Below the pieces are notes generated by a model that worked only from the letters and a program-made list of their open reading frames with translations, did not search any database and was not told where the DNA came from. Below are positions 50,927 through 63,740 of a DNA stretch of 64,000 bases, piece after piece; positions within the stretch are counted from its first letter, which is position 1; each line of letters starts with the position of its first letter. Origin of the DNA: CAVVNN01 sp963749605 (GTDB lineage: Bacteria; Actinomycetota; Thermoleophilia; Solirubrobacterales; 70-9); assembly GCA_963749605.1 (NCBI GenBank), contig CAVVNN010000002.1:806001-870000 (forward strand), in the 5' to 3' direction. The position numbers and the translations under genes were made by a program.

Positions 50927-51256
50927 TCAGTCGAGGGCCAGCAAGCGGCCGCCGGCGAAATCCGCGGCGCCGCGTAGGTACAGCCAGAAGGCCGCGTCGG
51001 CAAGCGACTGGGGATCGAGCTCCGAGCCGGGATCGGCTTCGAGCGCCACCTGGTCGCACCAGTCGGTCCCCCGTCCGTAGAGGTCGGCCAGGTCCCCGGC
51101 CCGAAACGTCGGCCCCAGCCGTCGCTGCAGCTCGTCCCGCACCCCCGCCACAACTCGGTCGGCGCGCCTGCGCGCGGGCGGGTCGCCGGCCAGCGCCTGC
51201 AGGGCGCGCCAGCCCTCTTCCCACTGGAACATCGCGTTCTCGAGCGGATAGCCCAC
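50927..51256 (-). CDS. Conserved hypothetical protein
   Basis: A 109-residue soluble, mostly helical protein beginning MGYPLENAMFQWEEGWRALQ and ending FWLYLRGAADFAGGRLLALD. The middle has RVVAGVRDELQRRLGPTFRA and DLYGRGTDWCDQVALEADPG. There is no signal, membrane helix or known motif. It is convergent with the preceding hypothetical gene and lies 37 bases downstream of the large membrane protein gene on the same strand, with which it may be cotranscribed. I do not recognise a family. Confidence 0.65.
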   Translation of the reverse strand: MGYPLENAMFQWEEGWRALQALAGDPPARRRADRVVAGVRDELQRRLGPTFRAGDLADLYGRGTDWCDQVALEADPGSELDPQSLADAAFWLYLRGAADFAGGRLLALD

Positions 51257-51293
51257 GCGACGAGGTTACCCAGGCAGGGAACGGGGTCGCCGG

Positions 51294-53648
51294 TCAGGCG
51301 CCGGGGGCGTTCGGGATGCGGCGCAGTGGAGCGTTGATGGGCCCGCAGCCGGCGGGGTCGAGCTCGCCCCGTACCTTCCAGACCGTGACCGGGCCGCTGC
51401 GGGAGATCGCGGTGACCGCCGGCTCGCCGCGCAGCCAGCCCGCCTCAGGCGAGGGGACCGGGTCGCCGGGATGGATGAAGTTGAGCAGCGGCGAGGTGAC
51501 GAGGTAGTCGAGGCCGGCTTCGTCGACCGCCGCGCGGAATTCCCGGCAGGTCGGGATTGCGTTGTATGCGCCGTGCGGGCCGTCAAGGCCGAGGTAGCGG
51601 ACGCGGTTGGAGAGGTCGGCGCCGTAGAAGCCGTACTCGAGGAAGCCCGCGGTCGTCCCGGCGAGGCCGATGCGGGCATCGTGGACGTCGCGCGCCCAGC
51701 GATAGGCCGAGTCGAGGTGCATGCCGGGGATGCTCGTTTCGGGATCGCGGTTGAGGTAGCGGTCGCGCAGGTAATGGCGCTGGACCGGGTAGCCGATCGC
51801 GGCGATGACGAGGCCGAGGACCGTCATCGCGACCGCGAAGAGGCGGCGTGCGCCGGCGGGTCCTGTCGCCGCAGGGGACCCACCGCCCCCTGCGGTAGCT
51901 GAAGCTTCCTCGGGGGCGGTCCCCCCTGCGGCGCCACCCGCCGGCAGAGACCGTCTGACCAGAACGGCGTTGGTGCAGACGATCACCGCCGGTATGAGGA
52001 CGACCAGCGTGGCCAGTCCGAGGCCGAAGAGGCGGGATGGGTCGCGGAGGACGGCGTCGGCGCGGTCGGTGACGATCAGGATCGCCAGGAGCGCGGCCAA
52101 CATCCCCCACTCTCGACGCCGTCCCCGCGGCGGAAAGGCGAGCGGCAGCAGGACGAGGCCGGCGAGGAGGGCGGGGATCGCGTAGCGGACGTTGATCGCG
52201 AAGCCGACCGGAGCGCCCTCGACGCCGGCGGCGCTGAGCGGCGTGAAGAGGTAGGCGAGCATGCCGAACAGCGCCACGCCGCCGACCCAGCGAACGACCC
52301 GGTCGGGCCCGCGCAGGAGGACCAGCAGCGCACCCGCGATCGCTGCGCCCACCACCAGCGGCCAGAGCAGGCCGAACGCCTGGTGCAGGCCGGGGAAGAA
52401 ATAGTGCCGCCAGACGCTCGTGTCAGTGGCGTAGTGGACGATGTTGAAGTTGGGCCGCCCTTCCTGCAACCGCTCCGGGTGCGGCAACGAGATCGGTCCG
52501 ATGTTGGTTGCCTGAGGCAGCGGGTTGCCGGCGACGATCAGGTTGCGCAGGTACCAGTAGCCGCCGCCGGCCAGGGCCGGCAGGAGCCACCACATCGCGG
52601 CGGCCCATCGCCTTCCCGCCGGCGCCAGAACCACGGCCGCCAGGGTCAGCGCTGCGGCCATCGCGAGGGCGGTCGACTTGGTGCCCACCGCGAGGCCAGC
52701 CGCCACGCCTGCAACGGCCAGCGGCCAGCCGACCGGCAGCGACCCTCTCCCCCTCTGCGGGTCGGAATCGCCGCTGCGGCGCAGGCTCCAGGCGTTGACG
52801 AGGATCGCGATTGCCGCGAGCAGCAGCGCGGCGGCGGCCAGGTCGTTCTTGGCCGCCCCGGGCTCCCGCACCACGAGCGTGTGGCACTCGAGGACGATCG
52901 CCGCCGCGACGACGGTCAGGTGCCCGCGGTCGTAGGGCCGCCCGATGCACCAGGCCGCCAGGAAGGCGATCGCCAGCCAGCCGAAGTTGAGGAACAGCGA
53001 GAGCGTGTCGCGCCCGGTCAGCAGGATCCCGACCGCGTGCAGAAGCTCGGAGTTCTGCGGGTAGAACCAGTTGACGAAGACCGTCTCGGAATGATGAAAC
53101 CCGGTCACCGAGTGGCTGTGAGCCATTTCGACCGCGAACGGCAGGTGGTACCAGAGCGAGTCGAAGTTGAAGATCCCTCGGTCGAGCGCGTCCTTCGTGG
53201 TCAACCCCCAGTGGGCGAAGACGACCGCGACAACGCCCAGCGCGATCAGGCACGGGAGCGTGGGGAGGCCAGGGGTGGTCCCCTCCCGCGCTGGGTTTTT
53301 CGCCTCTGACGCTGCGTCTCTCGCCGAGTGGTCTGTGCGAAAAAGAGGACGCCGCACGGGAGGCGACCACCCCTGCCCTCCTCGCCAACCCGAAGCCAGA
53401 GCGACGATGCCGGCCAGGGCCAGCGATGCGGCGACCAAGGTCCCGGCATACAGCAGACCGACGAGCCCGAGCAGCTCGGCAAGCCAAATGAGCAGGGCGA
53501 TCCCCGTCACGGCCTCGACGAGACGAGCTGGCGGGCCATCCCAGGCCGGCATGAGCTGCCGGCGTAAGCAGACCGCCGAGAAGGCCAGCGAGAGGATCAG
53601 GCCCGCCAGCAAAACGGCGCTGAGGAAGTACTGACCGGCGCTAACCAC
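51294..53648 (-). CDS. GT-C-like polytopic membrane glycosyltransferase
   Basis: A 784-residue protein with about 12-14 membrane segments. The first large loop after residue 160 has FNFDSLWYHLPFAVEMAHSH, with an acidic residue as in GT-C enzymes such as ArnT or PMT, and PQNSELLHAVGILLTGRD. A cytoplasmic Gly/Ala-rich stretch lies near residue 590 and an extracytoplasmic domain of about 150 residues follows at the C-terminus. Such enzymes use polyprenyl-linked sugars on the outer face. The donor and acceptor are unknown. It lies 18 bases after the FtsB-like gene. Confidence 0.75.
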   Translation of the reverse strand: MVSAGQYFLSAVLLAGLILSLAFSAVCLRRQLMPAWDGPPARLVEAVTGIALLIWLAELLGLVGLLYAGTLVAASLALAGIVALASGWRGGQGWSPPVRRPLFRTDHSARDAASEAKNPAREGTTPGLPTLPCLIALGVVAVVFAHWGLTTKDALDRGIFNFDSLWYHLPFAVEMAHSHSVTGFHHSETVFVNWFYPQNSELLHAVGILLTGRDTLSLFLNFGWLAIAFLAAWCIGRPYDRGHLTVVAAAIVLECHTLVVREPGAAKNDLAAAALLLAAIAILVNAWSLRRSGDSDPQRGRGSLPVGWPLAVAGVAAGLAVGTKSTALAMAAALTLAAVVLAPAGRRWAAAMWWLLPALAGGGYWYLRNLIVAGNPLPQATNIGPISLPHPERLQEGRPNFNIVHYATDTSVWRHYFFPGLHQAFGLLWPLVVGAAIAGALLVLLRGPDRVVRWVGGVALFGMLAYLFTPLSAAGVEGAPVGFAINVRYAIPALLAGLVLLPLAFPPRGRRREWGMLAALLAILIVTDRADAVLRDPSRLFGLGLATLVVLIPAVIVCTNAVLVRRSLPAGGAAGGTAPEEASATAGGGGSPAATGPAGARRLFAVAMTVLGLVIAAIGYPVQRHYLRDRYLNRDPETSIPGMHLDSAYRWARDVHDARIGLAGTTAGFLEYGFYGADLSNRVRYLGLDGPHGAYNAIPTCREFRAAVDEAGLDYLVTSPLLNFIHPGDPVPSPEAGWLRGEPAVTAISRSGPVTVWKVRGELDPAGCGPINAPLRRIPNAPGA

Positions 53649-53666
53649 CGGAGGCTCCGGGCCCCG

Positions 53667-53993
53667 TCAGTTGAGGCCGCGGATGACGACCGGCGTCTCG
53701 CCTTCGGAGACCATTCCCTGGGCGCGGGCCTTGCCGTCGATCACGATCGGGTCTTCCGCCCCCTGGACGCGATGGTGGAGCTGCTTGTTCTCGTGCAGCA
53801 GCCCATGCAGCTGCGCTTTGGCGGCGGTCGTCGCCGTGTAGGTCTTGACGAAGTCGATCGCCGGGTTCAGGTACGAGTAGAGGACTGCGGCCAGAACCAG
53901 CGTCAGCGCGACCCGCCCGACCCGATCCCAGCGAATGCGACTCCCCCCACGCCGGGCGGCGGGCCGTCTGCGAGGCGCGGGGCGACGTGCCAT
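53667..53993 (-). CDS. FtsB/DivIC-like septum protein
   Basis: A 108-residue bitopic protein: a basic N-terminus (ARRPAPRRRPAARRGGSRIR), one membrane helix (VALTLVLAAVLYSYLNPAID), then a coiled coil (KAQLHGLLHENKQLHHRVQG) and a short end. This is the FtsB/DivIC pattern of the divisome, which couples FtsL and FtsQ. Its place downstream of eno matches the usual eno-ftsB order in actinobacteria. ATG 53993 gives the right N-terminus; the frame is open further upstream. Confidence 0.85.
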   Translation of the reverse strand: MARRPAPRRRPAARRGGSRIRWDRVGRVALTLVLAAVLYSYLNPAIDFVKTYTATTAAKAQLHGLLHENKQLHHRVQGAEDPIVIDGKARAQGMVSEGETPVVIRGLN

Positions 53994-54168
53994 TCCCGGT
54001 CCTTTGGGATTCGCGCTCGCATTCCTGCACGTTGAACGCAAGCGTGCGCCTGGGGGCGTGCGTGGCCAAGCAGCTCAAGGACGCAGGGCGGGCGATGTAG
54101 GGAGCGCACAGTTAGTGCGTGACCGAAACGCCCGCCCGAGGACGCCGAGATGCGCCGTGCCACGCACG

Positions 54169-55470
54169 TCATCCAGGTGTGCGCGCGAACGCACGCAAAC
54201 CAGGAAATTCAGCCGCAGCGCCAAGCTCCTCCTCGATCCGCAACAGGCGGTTGTACTTGGCCACGCGATCCGCGCGCGAGGGGGCGCCGGTCTTGATCTG
54301 GCCGGCGCCGGTCGCCACCGCCAGGTCGGCGATCGTGGTGTCTTCGGTCTCCCCCGAGCGGTGTGAGATGACCGTGGTGTAGCCGGCCTCGCGAGCGGTG
54401 CGGATCGCCTCCAGGGTCTCGGTCAGGGTGCCGATCTGGTTGACCTTGACCAGGATCGAGTTGCCGACCCCCAGCTCGATGCCGCGCCGCAACCGCTCCG
54501 GGTTGGTGACGAAGAGGTCGTCGCCGACTAGCTGGACGCGGTCGCCCAGCCGCTCGGTCAGCAGCTTCCAGCCGTCCCAGTCCTCCTCGTCCATGCCGTC
54601 CTCGAGCGAGACGATCGGGTAGCGCGAGCAGGCGTCCTCCCAGTAGGCGGCCATCTCCTCGGAAGAGAGCGTGCGGCCCTCGTGCTCGAGCGCATAGGCG
54701 CCGCCCTCATAGACCTCGCTGGCCGCCGGGTCGAGGGCGATGAATACGTCGGCTCCGGGCTCGTACCCGGCCGCCTCGACGCCCTCCAACACGGCCTGCA
54801 GCGCCGCCTCGTTGGACTCGAGGTTCGGCGCGAAGCCGCCCTCGTCGCCGCCCGCGGTCGAGAGGCCCCGCGCGGCCAGGCTCTTCTTCAGCGCGTGGAA
54901 GACCTCGGCGCCGACCCGCAGGCACTCCGAGAAGCTGCCGGCGCCGGCCGGGACGACCATGAACTCCTGGAAGTCGACCGAGTTGTCGGCGTGGGCGCCG
55001 CCGTTGAGGACATTCATCATCGGCACCGGCAGCAGCGTCGGCTCGCCGCCGCCGTAGAGCTCGGCCAGGTAGCGGTAGAGCGGCTGGCCGGAGTCTGCCG
55101 CCGCGGCCTTGGCGGCGGCCAGCGAGACGCCGAGGATCGCGTTGGCGCCGAGCCGCCCCTTGTTGGGGGTGCCGTCGAGCTCGATCATCGTCTCGTCGAG
55201 CGCCCCCTGCTCGGCGGCACGGGCGCCGGTCAGCGCAGCGGCAATCTCGTCGTTGACGTTGGCGACAGCCCGCGAAACCCCCTTGCCACCCCAGGCCTCG
55301 CCGCCGTCGCGCAGCTCGACCGCCTCGAACTCCCCGGTCGACGCCCCAGACGGCACCGCGGCGAGGCCGCGGGCGCCGGACTCGAGTGCGACCTCGACCT
55401 CGATCGTCGGGTTGCCGCGCGAGTCGAGGATCTGGCGCGCGTGGATGGAGGCGATGGCGCTCACGGACAC
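54169..55470 (-). CDS. eno: Enolase
   Basis: A 433-residue enolase converting 2-phosphoglycerate to phosphoenolpyruvate. Visible features are IHARQILDSRGNPTIEVEVA at the N-terminus, the substrate loop SGASTGEFEAVELRDG, metal-binding Asp/Glu positions in FIALDPAASEVYE and VSLEDGMDEEDWDGW, and the family signature ILVKVNQIGTLTETLEA with the catalytic Lys. It starts at GTG 55470. It follows the foldase gene by 34 bases, and an FtsB-like gene lies downstream after 175 bases. Confidence 0.97.
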   Translation of the reverse strand: MSVSAIASIHARQILDSRGNPTIEVEVALESGARGLAAVPSGASTGEFEAVELRDGGEAWGGKGVSRAVANVNDEIAAALTGARAAEQGALDETMIELDGTPNKGRLGANAILGVSLAAAKAAAADSGQPLYRYLAELYGGGEPTLLPVPMMNVLNGGAHADNSVDFQEFMVVPAGAGSFSECLRVGAEVFHALKKSLAARGLSTAGGDEGGFAPNLESNEAALQAVLEGVEAAGYEPGADVFIALDPAASEVYEGGAYALEHEGRTLSSEEMAAYWEDACSRYPIVSLEDGMDEEDWDGWKLLTERLGDRVQLVGDDLFVTNPERLRRGIELGVGNSILVKVNQIGTLTETLEAIRTAREAGYTTVISHRSGETEDTTIADLAVATGAGQIKTGAPSRADRVAKYNRLLRIEEELGAAAEFPGLRAFARTPG

Positions 55471-55504
55471 AGCACTCTATTTGACCGAGCCGGAGCTGGC
55501 GGAG

Positions 55505-56853
55505 CTAGGGCGCAGTAGGCGGAGCGCCCGTCACACCCGGGATCGAGCCTTCCAGGCCCGCGCCTTCTTCGACCGGTTTGAGCCCGGCCGGCTGGGGCCG
55601 CTGGGGAAGCTGCTGGCCCTTGGGGGTGAGGATGCTGACCGTGCCCGGCAGGGCCGGTTTGATCTGTTCGACCGGCGCCGGACATTCGGTCGCCGGCGTT
55701 TTCGGGTTGGCTTCGTAGCAGGCTTCAGGCGCGCCCGAAGGATGGCCCGAGCCCTTGAAGTTGGCACAGCGTTCGATCACATAGCCCGAGGCGCAGAAGG
55801 TCCGCGACTGCCACTTGCTCGAGTAGGAGGCGACAAATTCGGAGAAGAATTCCTGCTGGATCTGCTGGGCCAACTGGGTGCTTAGCTGTGAGCGGACTTC
55901 GTCCAGGGTCTGGACTTTTTCCGGATTCAGTTTCACCACTTCGATCAGGATGAAGTTGCCCTGGTATTTGATCGGCCCGATCAGTTCGCCGGTGGCGGCC
56001 CCGAAGATGCCGCCCTTGAGCGGTTCTGACAGCGCTTCTTCGCTCAGCCCGGACTGGAGCCCGCCTTTGCCTTTCGTCGACGGGTCTTCCGAATATTTCG
56101 CGGCCGCTTTTTTCCAGCTCGCCTCGGAGTTGTCCGCTTCGAGCTGCTTCTTGGCAGCTTCGACTTCCGCTTTGTCTTTGCTGGTGATGATGCGGACGTC
56201 GCGGGTCGGTTTGGTCGTGAACTGGGTCGCCTTCGCTTCTTCGTAGTACTGCTTGACCTGGTTTTCCGAGGGGGTCGGCGCTTCTTTGCCGATCTGCTGC
56301 TGGATCTGTGTGCTGAGGATCTGGAGCTTTACCCGCTCGTTGACGTCTTCCTGGGTGAAGTGCGAAGTCTTGAGGAATTCCTGGTATTTGGCTTTGGTCG
56401 GGAAGTTCGTTTTCTTGATCTGGGCGAGTTCGGTGGCGATCTGTTTGTCGGTCGCCGTGATCCCCAGTTCTTCGCCCTCGCCCTGGATCCAGATCGTGTC
56501 GAAGATGTTGCCCAGGGCCGTTTTCTTCAGTTCTTCGTACTGTTTGTCGCCGGGCTGCGGGACTTTTTTCAGCCCGCCCTGAGCGGCCGCCTGCAGGAAC
56601 GACCGCTTGTAATCGGCTTCGCTGACGTGGCCGAGATCGCTGGGGACGCCCTGGACGAGCGCGACGTCGCCGGACGGGACGCTCGGCTGGCCGATTCCCT
56701 CGGCGATGGCGAAGCCGACGAAGAGCCCGACGAAGGCGACCCCGAAGACCAACAGACCAAGCCGCTGCAGGGGCGCAGGGCCCGAGGAGCGCCCGGTGGC
56801 GCCGCTCTTGCTCTTCCCCTTACCCGACGTGGGCCTCTTGCGCTGACTCGGAC

Positions 56854-56857
<4 letters not shown>
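55505..56857 (-). CDS. PpiC/SurA-type peptidyl-prolyl isomerase foldase
   Basis: A 450-residue exported foldase. Residues 1-32 are a basic cytoplasmic part, residues 33-52 a membrane helix (LGLLVFGVAFVGLFVGFAIA), then a SurA_N-like helical region, and near residues 220-320 a parvulin domain (DVRIITSKDKAEVEAAKKQL, ATGELIGPIKYQGNFILIEV). The C-terminal 90 residues carry Cys and a Pro-rich tail. It should assist folding outside the membrane. Lysine is mostly AAA and glutamate often GAA, unlike neighbouring genes. Its GTG overlaps the mfd stop (GTGA). Confidence 0.88.
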
Positions 56858-60233
<3,376 letters not shown>

Positions 60234-60237
<4 letters not shown>

Positions 60238-60965
60238 TCGGCGAACGGTAGCCCCGGCCCTGACCGCTGCCACTCAACTTGGCCTTCGCCCTCCGCCTTC
60301 GAGCGCTCTTCGACGGCGTCCCACTCGTGGAGCATGCGCTTCAGCCGCGCCACCGCCTCCGGCGGGTGGGCGGCGATGGCCGCGGCGAGCTCGAGCGCCG
60401 CATCCTCGGTCGCCGCGGCGGGAGCGACCCGGTTGACCAGCCCGAGCCGCAGCGCCTCGTCGGCGCCGACGGTGCGCGAGGAAAGCAGCAGGTACTTGGC
60501 GGTCGCCAGGCCGCAGAGGGTGACCAGGCGGGCGGGGCCGACCGGGACCCCAAGCGCCGCCCCGGGGAAGCGCATCCGCAGGTTGGAGCCGGCGACCCGC
60601 ATGTCGCAGGCGACCGCGATCTCGGCGCCTCCTCCCACCACGTCGCCGTGGCAGACGGCGATCGTCGGCTTGGGGAAGCCGACGATCTCGTCGTAGAGGT
60701 CGGCGAAGAGCTGCATCCGGCGCACCCGGCCCTCCTCGTCGAGCTGCTCCTTGACGTCGGCGCCCGCCGAGAGCCCCATGTGGTCAGTTGAGCTGACCGT
60801 CAGGACCCGCACCGCGTCATCGGCGCGCGCGACCGCGAGGTGCTCGAGCATCTCCGCGAGCATCTGGGTGCTGATCGCGTTGCGCGCTTCGGGTCGCCGC
60901 AGGCGCAGCACCGCCACGCCCTGCGCGTCGACTTCGTAGCTCGTCAGCACTTCGGAACCGCTCAC
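60234..60965 (-). CDS. Enoyl-CoA hydratase/isomerase family protein (crotonase)
   Basis: A 243-residue crotonase-fold protein. It has LRLRRPEARNAISTQMLAEM, the oxyanion-hole segment HMGLSAGADVKEQLDE and CHGDVVGGGAEIAVACDMRV for the second Gly, then FPGAALGVPVGPARLV. The glutamates used by hydratases are not both evident, so an isomerase or another crotonase activity is possible. It lies between pth and mfd with GTGA overlaps on both sides, an unusual place for a lipid enzyme. Confidence 0.88.
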
Positions 60966-61567
60966 CCGGTGGAACCTAGCTTCTCGACGAGCTGCTCCGC
61001 CTCGTCGGCCGCCCGCCCGACCAGCGCCGCGACCTCGTCGCGCGGCTCGCGAAAGCTCGAGAGAACGTAGGCGGCGACGACCTCGGGGTCGGTCGAGTCG
61101 GGTCGCCCCACCCCAACCCGGACGCGCCAGAACTCGGCGTCGCCGAAACCCCGCTTCAGGCTCTTCAGCCCGTTGTGGCCGGCGAGGCCGCCGCCGAGGC
61201 GGGTCTGGATCTCGCCGAAGGGGAGGTCGATCTCGTCGTGGAGGACGACGACGCGGCGCAGCGGCGCCTTCAGCGCCCCGCGCGCCGGGCCGGCCGAGCC
61301 ACCGGAATCGTTCATGAAGGTCTGCGGCAGCAGGATCGCCACCCGCGGCCCGCCGGGCCCGGCCCGGCCTTCGGCGATCAGCCCGCCAAACCTCTTCTTC
61401 GCCCGCGGCAGGTCCCAGCGCCGCGACAGCTCCGCCCCGACCTCGAAGCCCACGTTGTGGCGGGTCGCGGCGTAGCGCGCGCCCGGGTTGCCGAGCCCGA
61501 CGATGAGGATGCGCCCGTCCGGCTCGCCCTGATCGTCGCGATCGGCCCGGCGGCGAAAGAGGGACAG
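60962..61567 (-). CDS. pth: Peptidyl-tRNA hydrolase with apparent CTG start
   Basis: About 201 residues. The family motif ILIVGLGNPGARYAATRHNVGF, with the catalytic His, opens near residue 20; LLPQTFMNDSGGS, VVVLHDEIDLPFGEIQTRLG and GGLAGHNGLKSL also match. It frees tRNA from peptidyl-tRNA. No ATG, GTG or TTG occurs in this frame before the motif as far as I read upstream; an internal start at 61453 would lose it. CTG 61567, two bases after the rplY stop with AAGGCGAG upstream, gives SLFRRRADRDDQGEPDGR before the motif. Confidence 0.88.
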   Translation of the reverse strand: MSLFRRRADRDDQGEPDGRILIVGLGNPGARYAATRHNVGFEVGAELSRRWDLPRAKKRFGGLIAEGRAGPGGPRVAILLPQTFMNDSGGSAGPARGALKAPLRRVVVLHDEIDLPFGEIQTRLGGGLAGHNGLKSLKRGFGDAEFWRVRVGVGRPDSTDPEVVAAYVLSSFREPRDEVAALVGRAADEAEQLVEKLGSTG

Positions 61568-61569
61568 CG

Positions 61570-62262
61570 CTACTCGCCTTCGGACTCGCCCGACTCGCTC
61601 TCGGCGCCGCCCTCTTCGGCCTCGCCCTCGGGCTCCTCGCCGCCCTCGCCCACGACCTCTGTCTCCTCCTCGACCTCCGGCTCGGGCTCTTCCTCGACCC
61701 GCGGCGGCGAGAGAGTGGCGATCGTGACCTCCTCGGGGTCCTCGGCGACGAACTTGACGCCCTCGGGAGGAGTGGCAGAGGAGAGCTGGACCGTGTCGTT
61801 GATCTCCATCGTGGACACGTCGACGACGATCCGGTCGGGGATCTCGGCCGGGAGCGCTTCGACGGCGATCTCGCGGGTGACGTGCTCGAGCACGCCGCCG
61901 GCTTTGACGCCGGGCGCGGTGTCGGCTCCCTCCAGCTCGATCGCCACCTCGGCCTGGATCGCCTCGTCGAGCTTCACCGCCTGCAGGTCGATGTGCTCGA
62001 GGCTGCCCCGGACCGGGTGCAGCTGCTGCTCCTTGACGACCACCGGCACGGCTTTGCCGCCGTCGATCTCGAGGTCGAAGAGCGCGTGGCCCTCCGAGAG
62101 CACCGTCTGCACGTCGCGCTCGGGAACCTGGAAGGCGGTCGCGTCGGAGCCGCCGCTGTAAACGACGCCGGGGACCAGGCCGCCGCGCCGCAGGCGGCGG
62201 GAGGTTCTAGAGCCGAACTCCGCGCGGGGAGCGGCCCTGAGCTTTGCGCGAACGGTCGCCAT
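61570..62262 (-). CDS. rplY: 50S ribosomal protein L25/general stress protein Ctc
   Basis: A 230-residue long-form bL25 (CTC). The N-terminal 5S rRNA-binding domain starts ATVRAKLRAAPRAEFGSRTS R and has VPGVVYSGG; the second domain has VEALPAEIPDRIVVDVSTME. The last 40 residues are almost only Glu, Gly and Ser, a common acidic tail. The gene precedes pth, with which it usually pairs. Confidence 0.95.
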   Translation of the reverse strand: MATVRAKLRAAPRAEFGSRTSRRLRRGGLVPGVVYSGGSDATAFQVPERDVQTVLSEGHALFDLEIDGGKAVPVVVKEQQLHPVRGSLEHIDLQAVKLDEAIQAEVAIELEGADTAPGVKAGGVLEHVTREIAVEALPAEIPDRIVVDVSTMEINDTVQLSSATPPEGVKFVAEDPEEVTIATLSPPRVEEEPEPEVEEETEVVGEGGEEPEGEAEEGGAESESGESEGE

Positions 62263-62318
62263 CGGACGGGAGAGGATAGAGAACCGGAGAAATTCAGAAC
62301 CTGTGCCAACCTAGGCAC

Positions 62319-63740
62319 GTGGCCGACGACTCGAAGATCCCCAAAGGCCGGATCCGCCGCTCGGCGAAGCTGGGTTCGATCGTGGGGGTGCAGGGCGCGC
62401 GCTACGCGGGCACCAAGGCCGCCAACGTGACCCGCTCCGAAGAGGGCGGCAAGGAGCGGCTGGAGCAGCGCCACCTGGAGACCGCGATGAAGATGGTCGG
62501 GGCGCTGGGCCAGATGAAGGGCGCGGCGATGAAGCTCGGCCAGTTCGCCTCCTTCATCGACACCGAGTTCCTGCCCGAGGAGTACCGCGAGATCTACCAG
62601 GAGCAGCTGGCGAAACTGCGCACCGACGCGCCGTCGATGCCCTGGGAGAAGGTCGAGAAGGTGCTGCTGGAGGAGTACGACGACGAACCGGTCTCCGACC
62701 TCTTCGCCGAGTTCGAGACCGAGGCCTTCGCCGCCGCCTCGATCGGCCAGGTGCACCGGGCCGAGCTGCTCGACGGCCGCAGGGTCGCGGTCAAGATCCA
62801 GTATCCGGGGATCGCCGAGGCGCTCGACGCCGATCTTCGCAACGCGGGGACGCTGGTGCGGCTGGCGCGGGCGATCGCCCCCGGACTCGACGCGAAGGCG
62901 ATCGCCCACGAGCTGCGCGAACGGGTGATGGAGGAGCTCGACTACGAGTACGAGGCGCAGAACCAGCGCACCTTCTCCCGCGCCTACCGCGACCACCCCT
63001 TCATCTACGTTCCCGAAGTGGTGACCCGGCTCTCGCGGCGGCGCGTGCTCGTCACCGAGCTGGTCGAGGGCATGGGCTTCGAGCAGATCAAGCAGCTGCC
63101 CCATGAGGAGCGCAGCCGCTTCGGCGAGATCGTCTTCCGCGGCAGCTTCGGCTCGATCTACCACCTGCAGCACTTCAACGCCGACCCCCACCCGGGCAAC
63201 TACATCCTGATGGACGACGGCCGGGTCGCCTTCCTCGACTTCGGCATGACCAAGAAGCTCGACCGCGAGCAGATCCTGCTCGAGCAGCGCGCCTTCGACG
63301 CCGCCTCGCGCGACGACCCGGAGGCCTTCCGCGAGGCCCTGCACGACCTCGGCTTCGTCAAGAACCCCTCCAAGCTCGACGCCGAGCGGCTGCTGGACCA
63401 CATGCGGGCTGTCGGCGGCTGGTTCGTGATGGAGGACCGCGAGCTCGAGATCACCTCGCGGCGGGTGATGAAGATCATCGAATCGACCAACGACCCGCGC
63501 TCGGAGTATTTCGACCTGATGCGGCGCGAGTCGATCCCGGCCGATGAGCTGATGGGGCGGCGAATGGAAATCGGCGTCGTCGCCGTGCTGGGACAGCTTC
63601 GCGCCAAGCGCAATTGGCACCGGATCGCCCGCGAGTGGGTCTACGCCGACCCGCCCGCCACCGAGCTGGGCGAGCAGGAGTGGGCTTACTTCGAGTCGCG
63701 GGGCGTGCAGCGCACGCCGGGGCTCGCCAAGGCGACCTGA
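62319..63740 (+). CDS. ABC1/AarF (UbiB) family atypical kinase
   Basis: A 473-residue protein. The KxGQ motif (GAAMKLGQFASFI) and the Ala-rich loop AFAAASIGQVHRAEL define the ABC1/ADCK group, followed by VAVKIQYPG, VLVTELVEGMGFEQ, the catalytic NADPHPGNYILM and the metal-binding FLDFGMTKK. Such kinases or ATPases are linked to quinone synthesis and lipid handling; the substrate is unknown. It starts at GTG 62319 and ends inside the convergent GDPD gene, overlapping by 55 bases. Confidence 0.93.
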   Translation: MADDSKIPKGRIRRSAKLGSIVGVQGARYAGTKAANVTRSEEGGKERLEQRHLETAMKMVGALGQMKGAAMKLGQFASFIDTEFLPEEYREIYQEQLAKLRTDAPSMPWEKVEKVLLEEYDDEPVSDLFAEFETEAFAAASIGQVHRAELLDGRRVAVKIQYPGIAEALDADLRNAGTLVRLARAIAPGLDAKAIAHELRERVMEELDYEYEAQNQRTFSRAYRDHPFIYVPEVVTRLSRRRVLVTELVEGMGFEQIKQLPHEERSRFGEIVFRGSFGSIYHLQHFNADPHPGNYILMDDGRVAFLDFGMTKKLDREQILLEQRAFDAASRDDPEAFREALHDLGFVKNPSKLDAERLLDHMRAVGGWFVMEDRELEITSRRVMKIIESTNDPRSEYFDLMRRESIPADELMGRRMEIGVVAVLGQLRAKRNWHRIAREWVYADPPATELGEQEWAYFESRGVQRTPGLAKAT

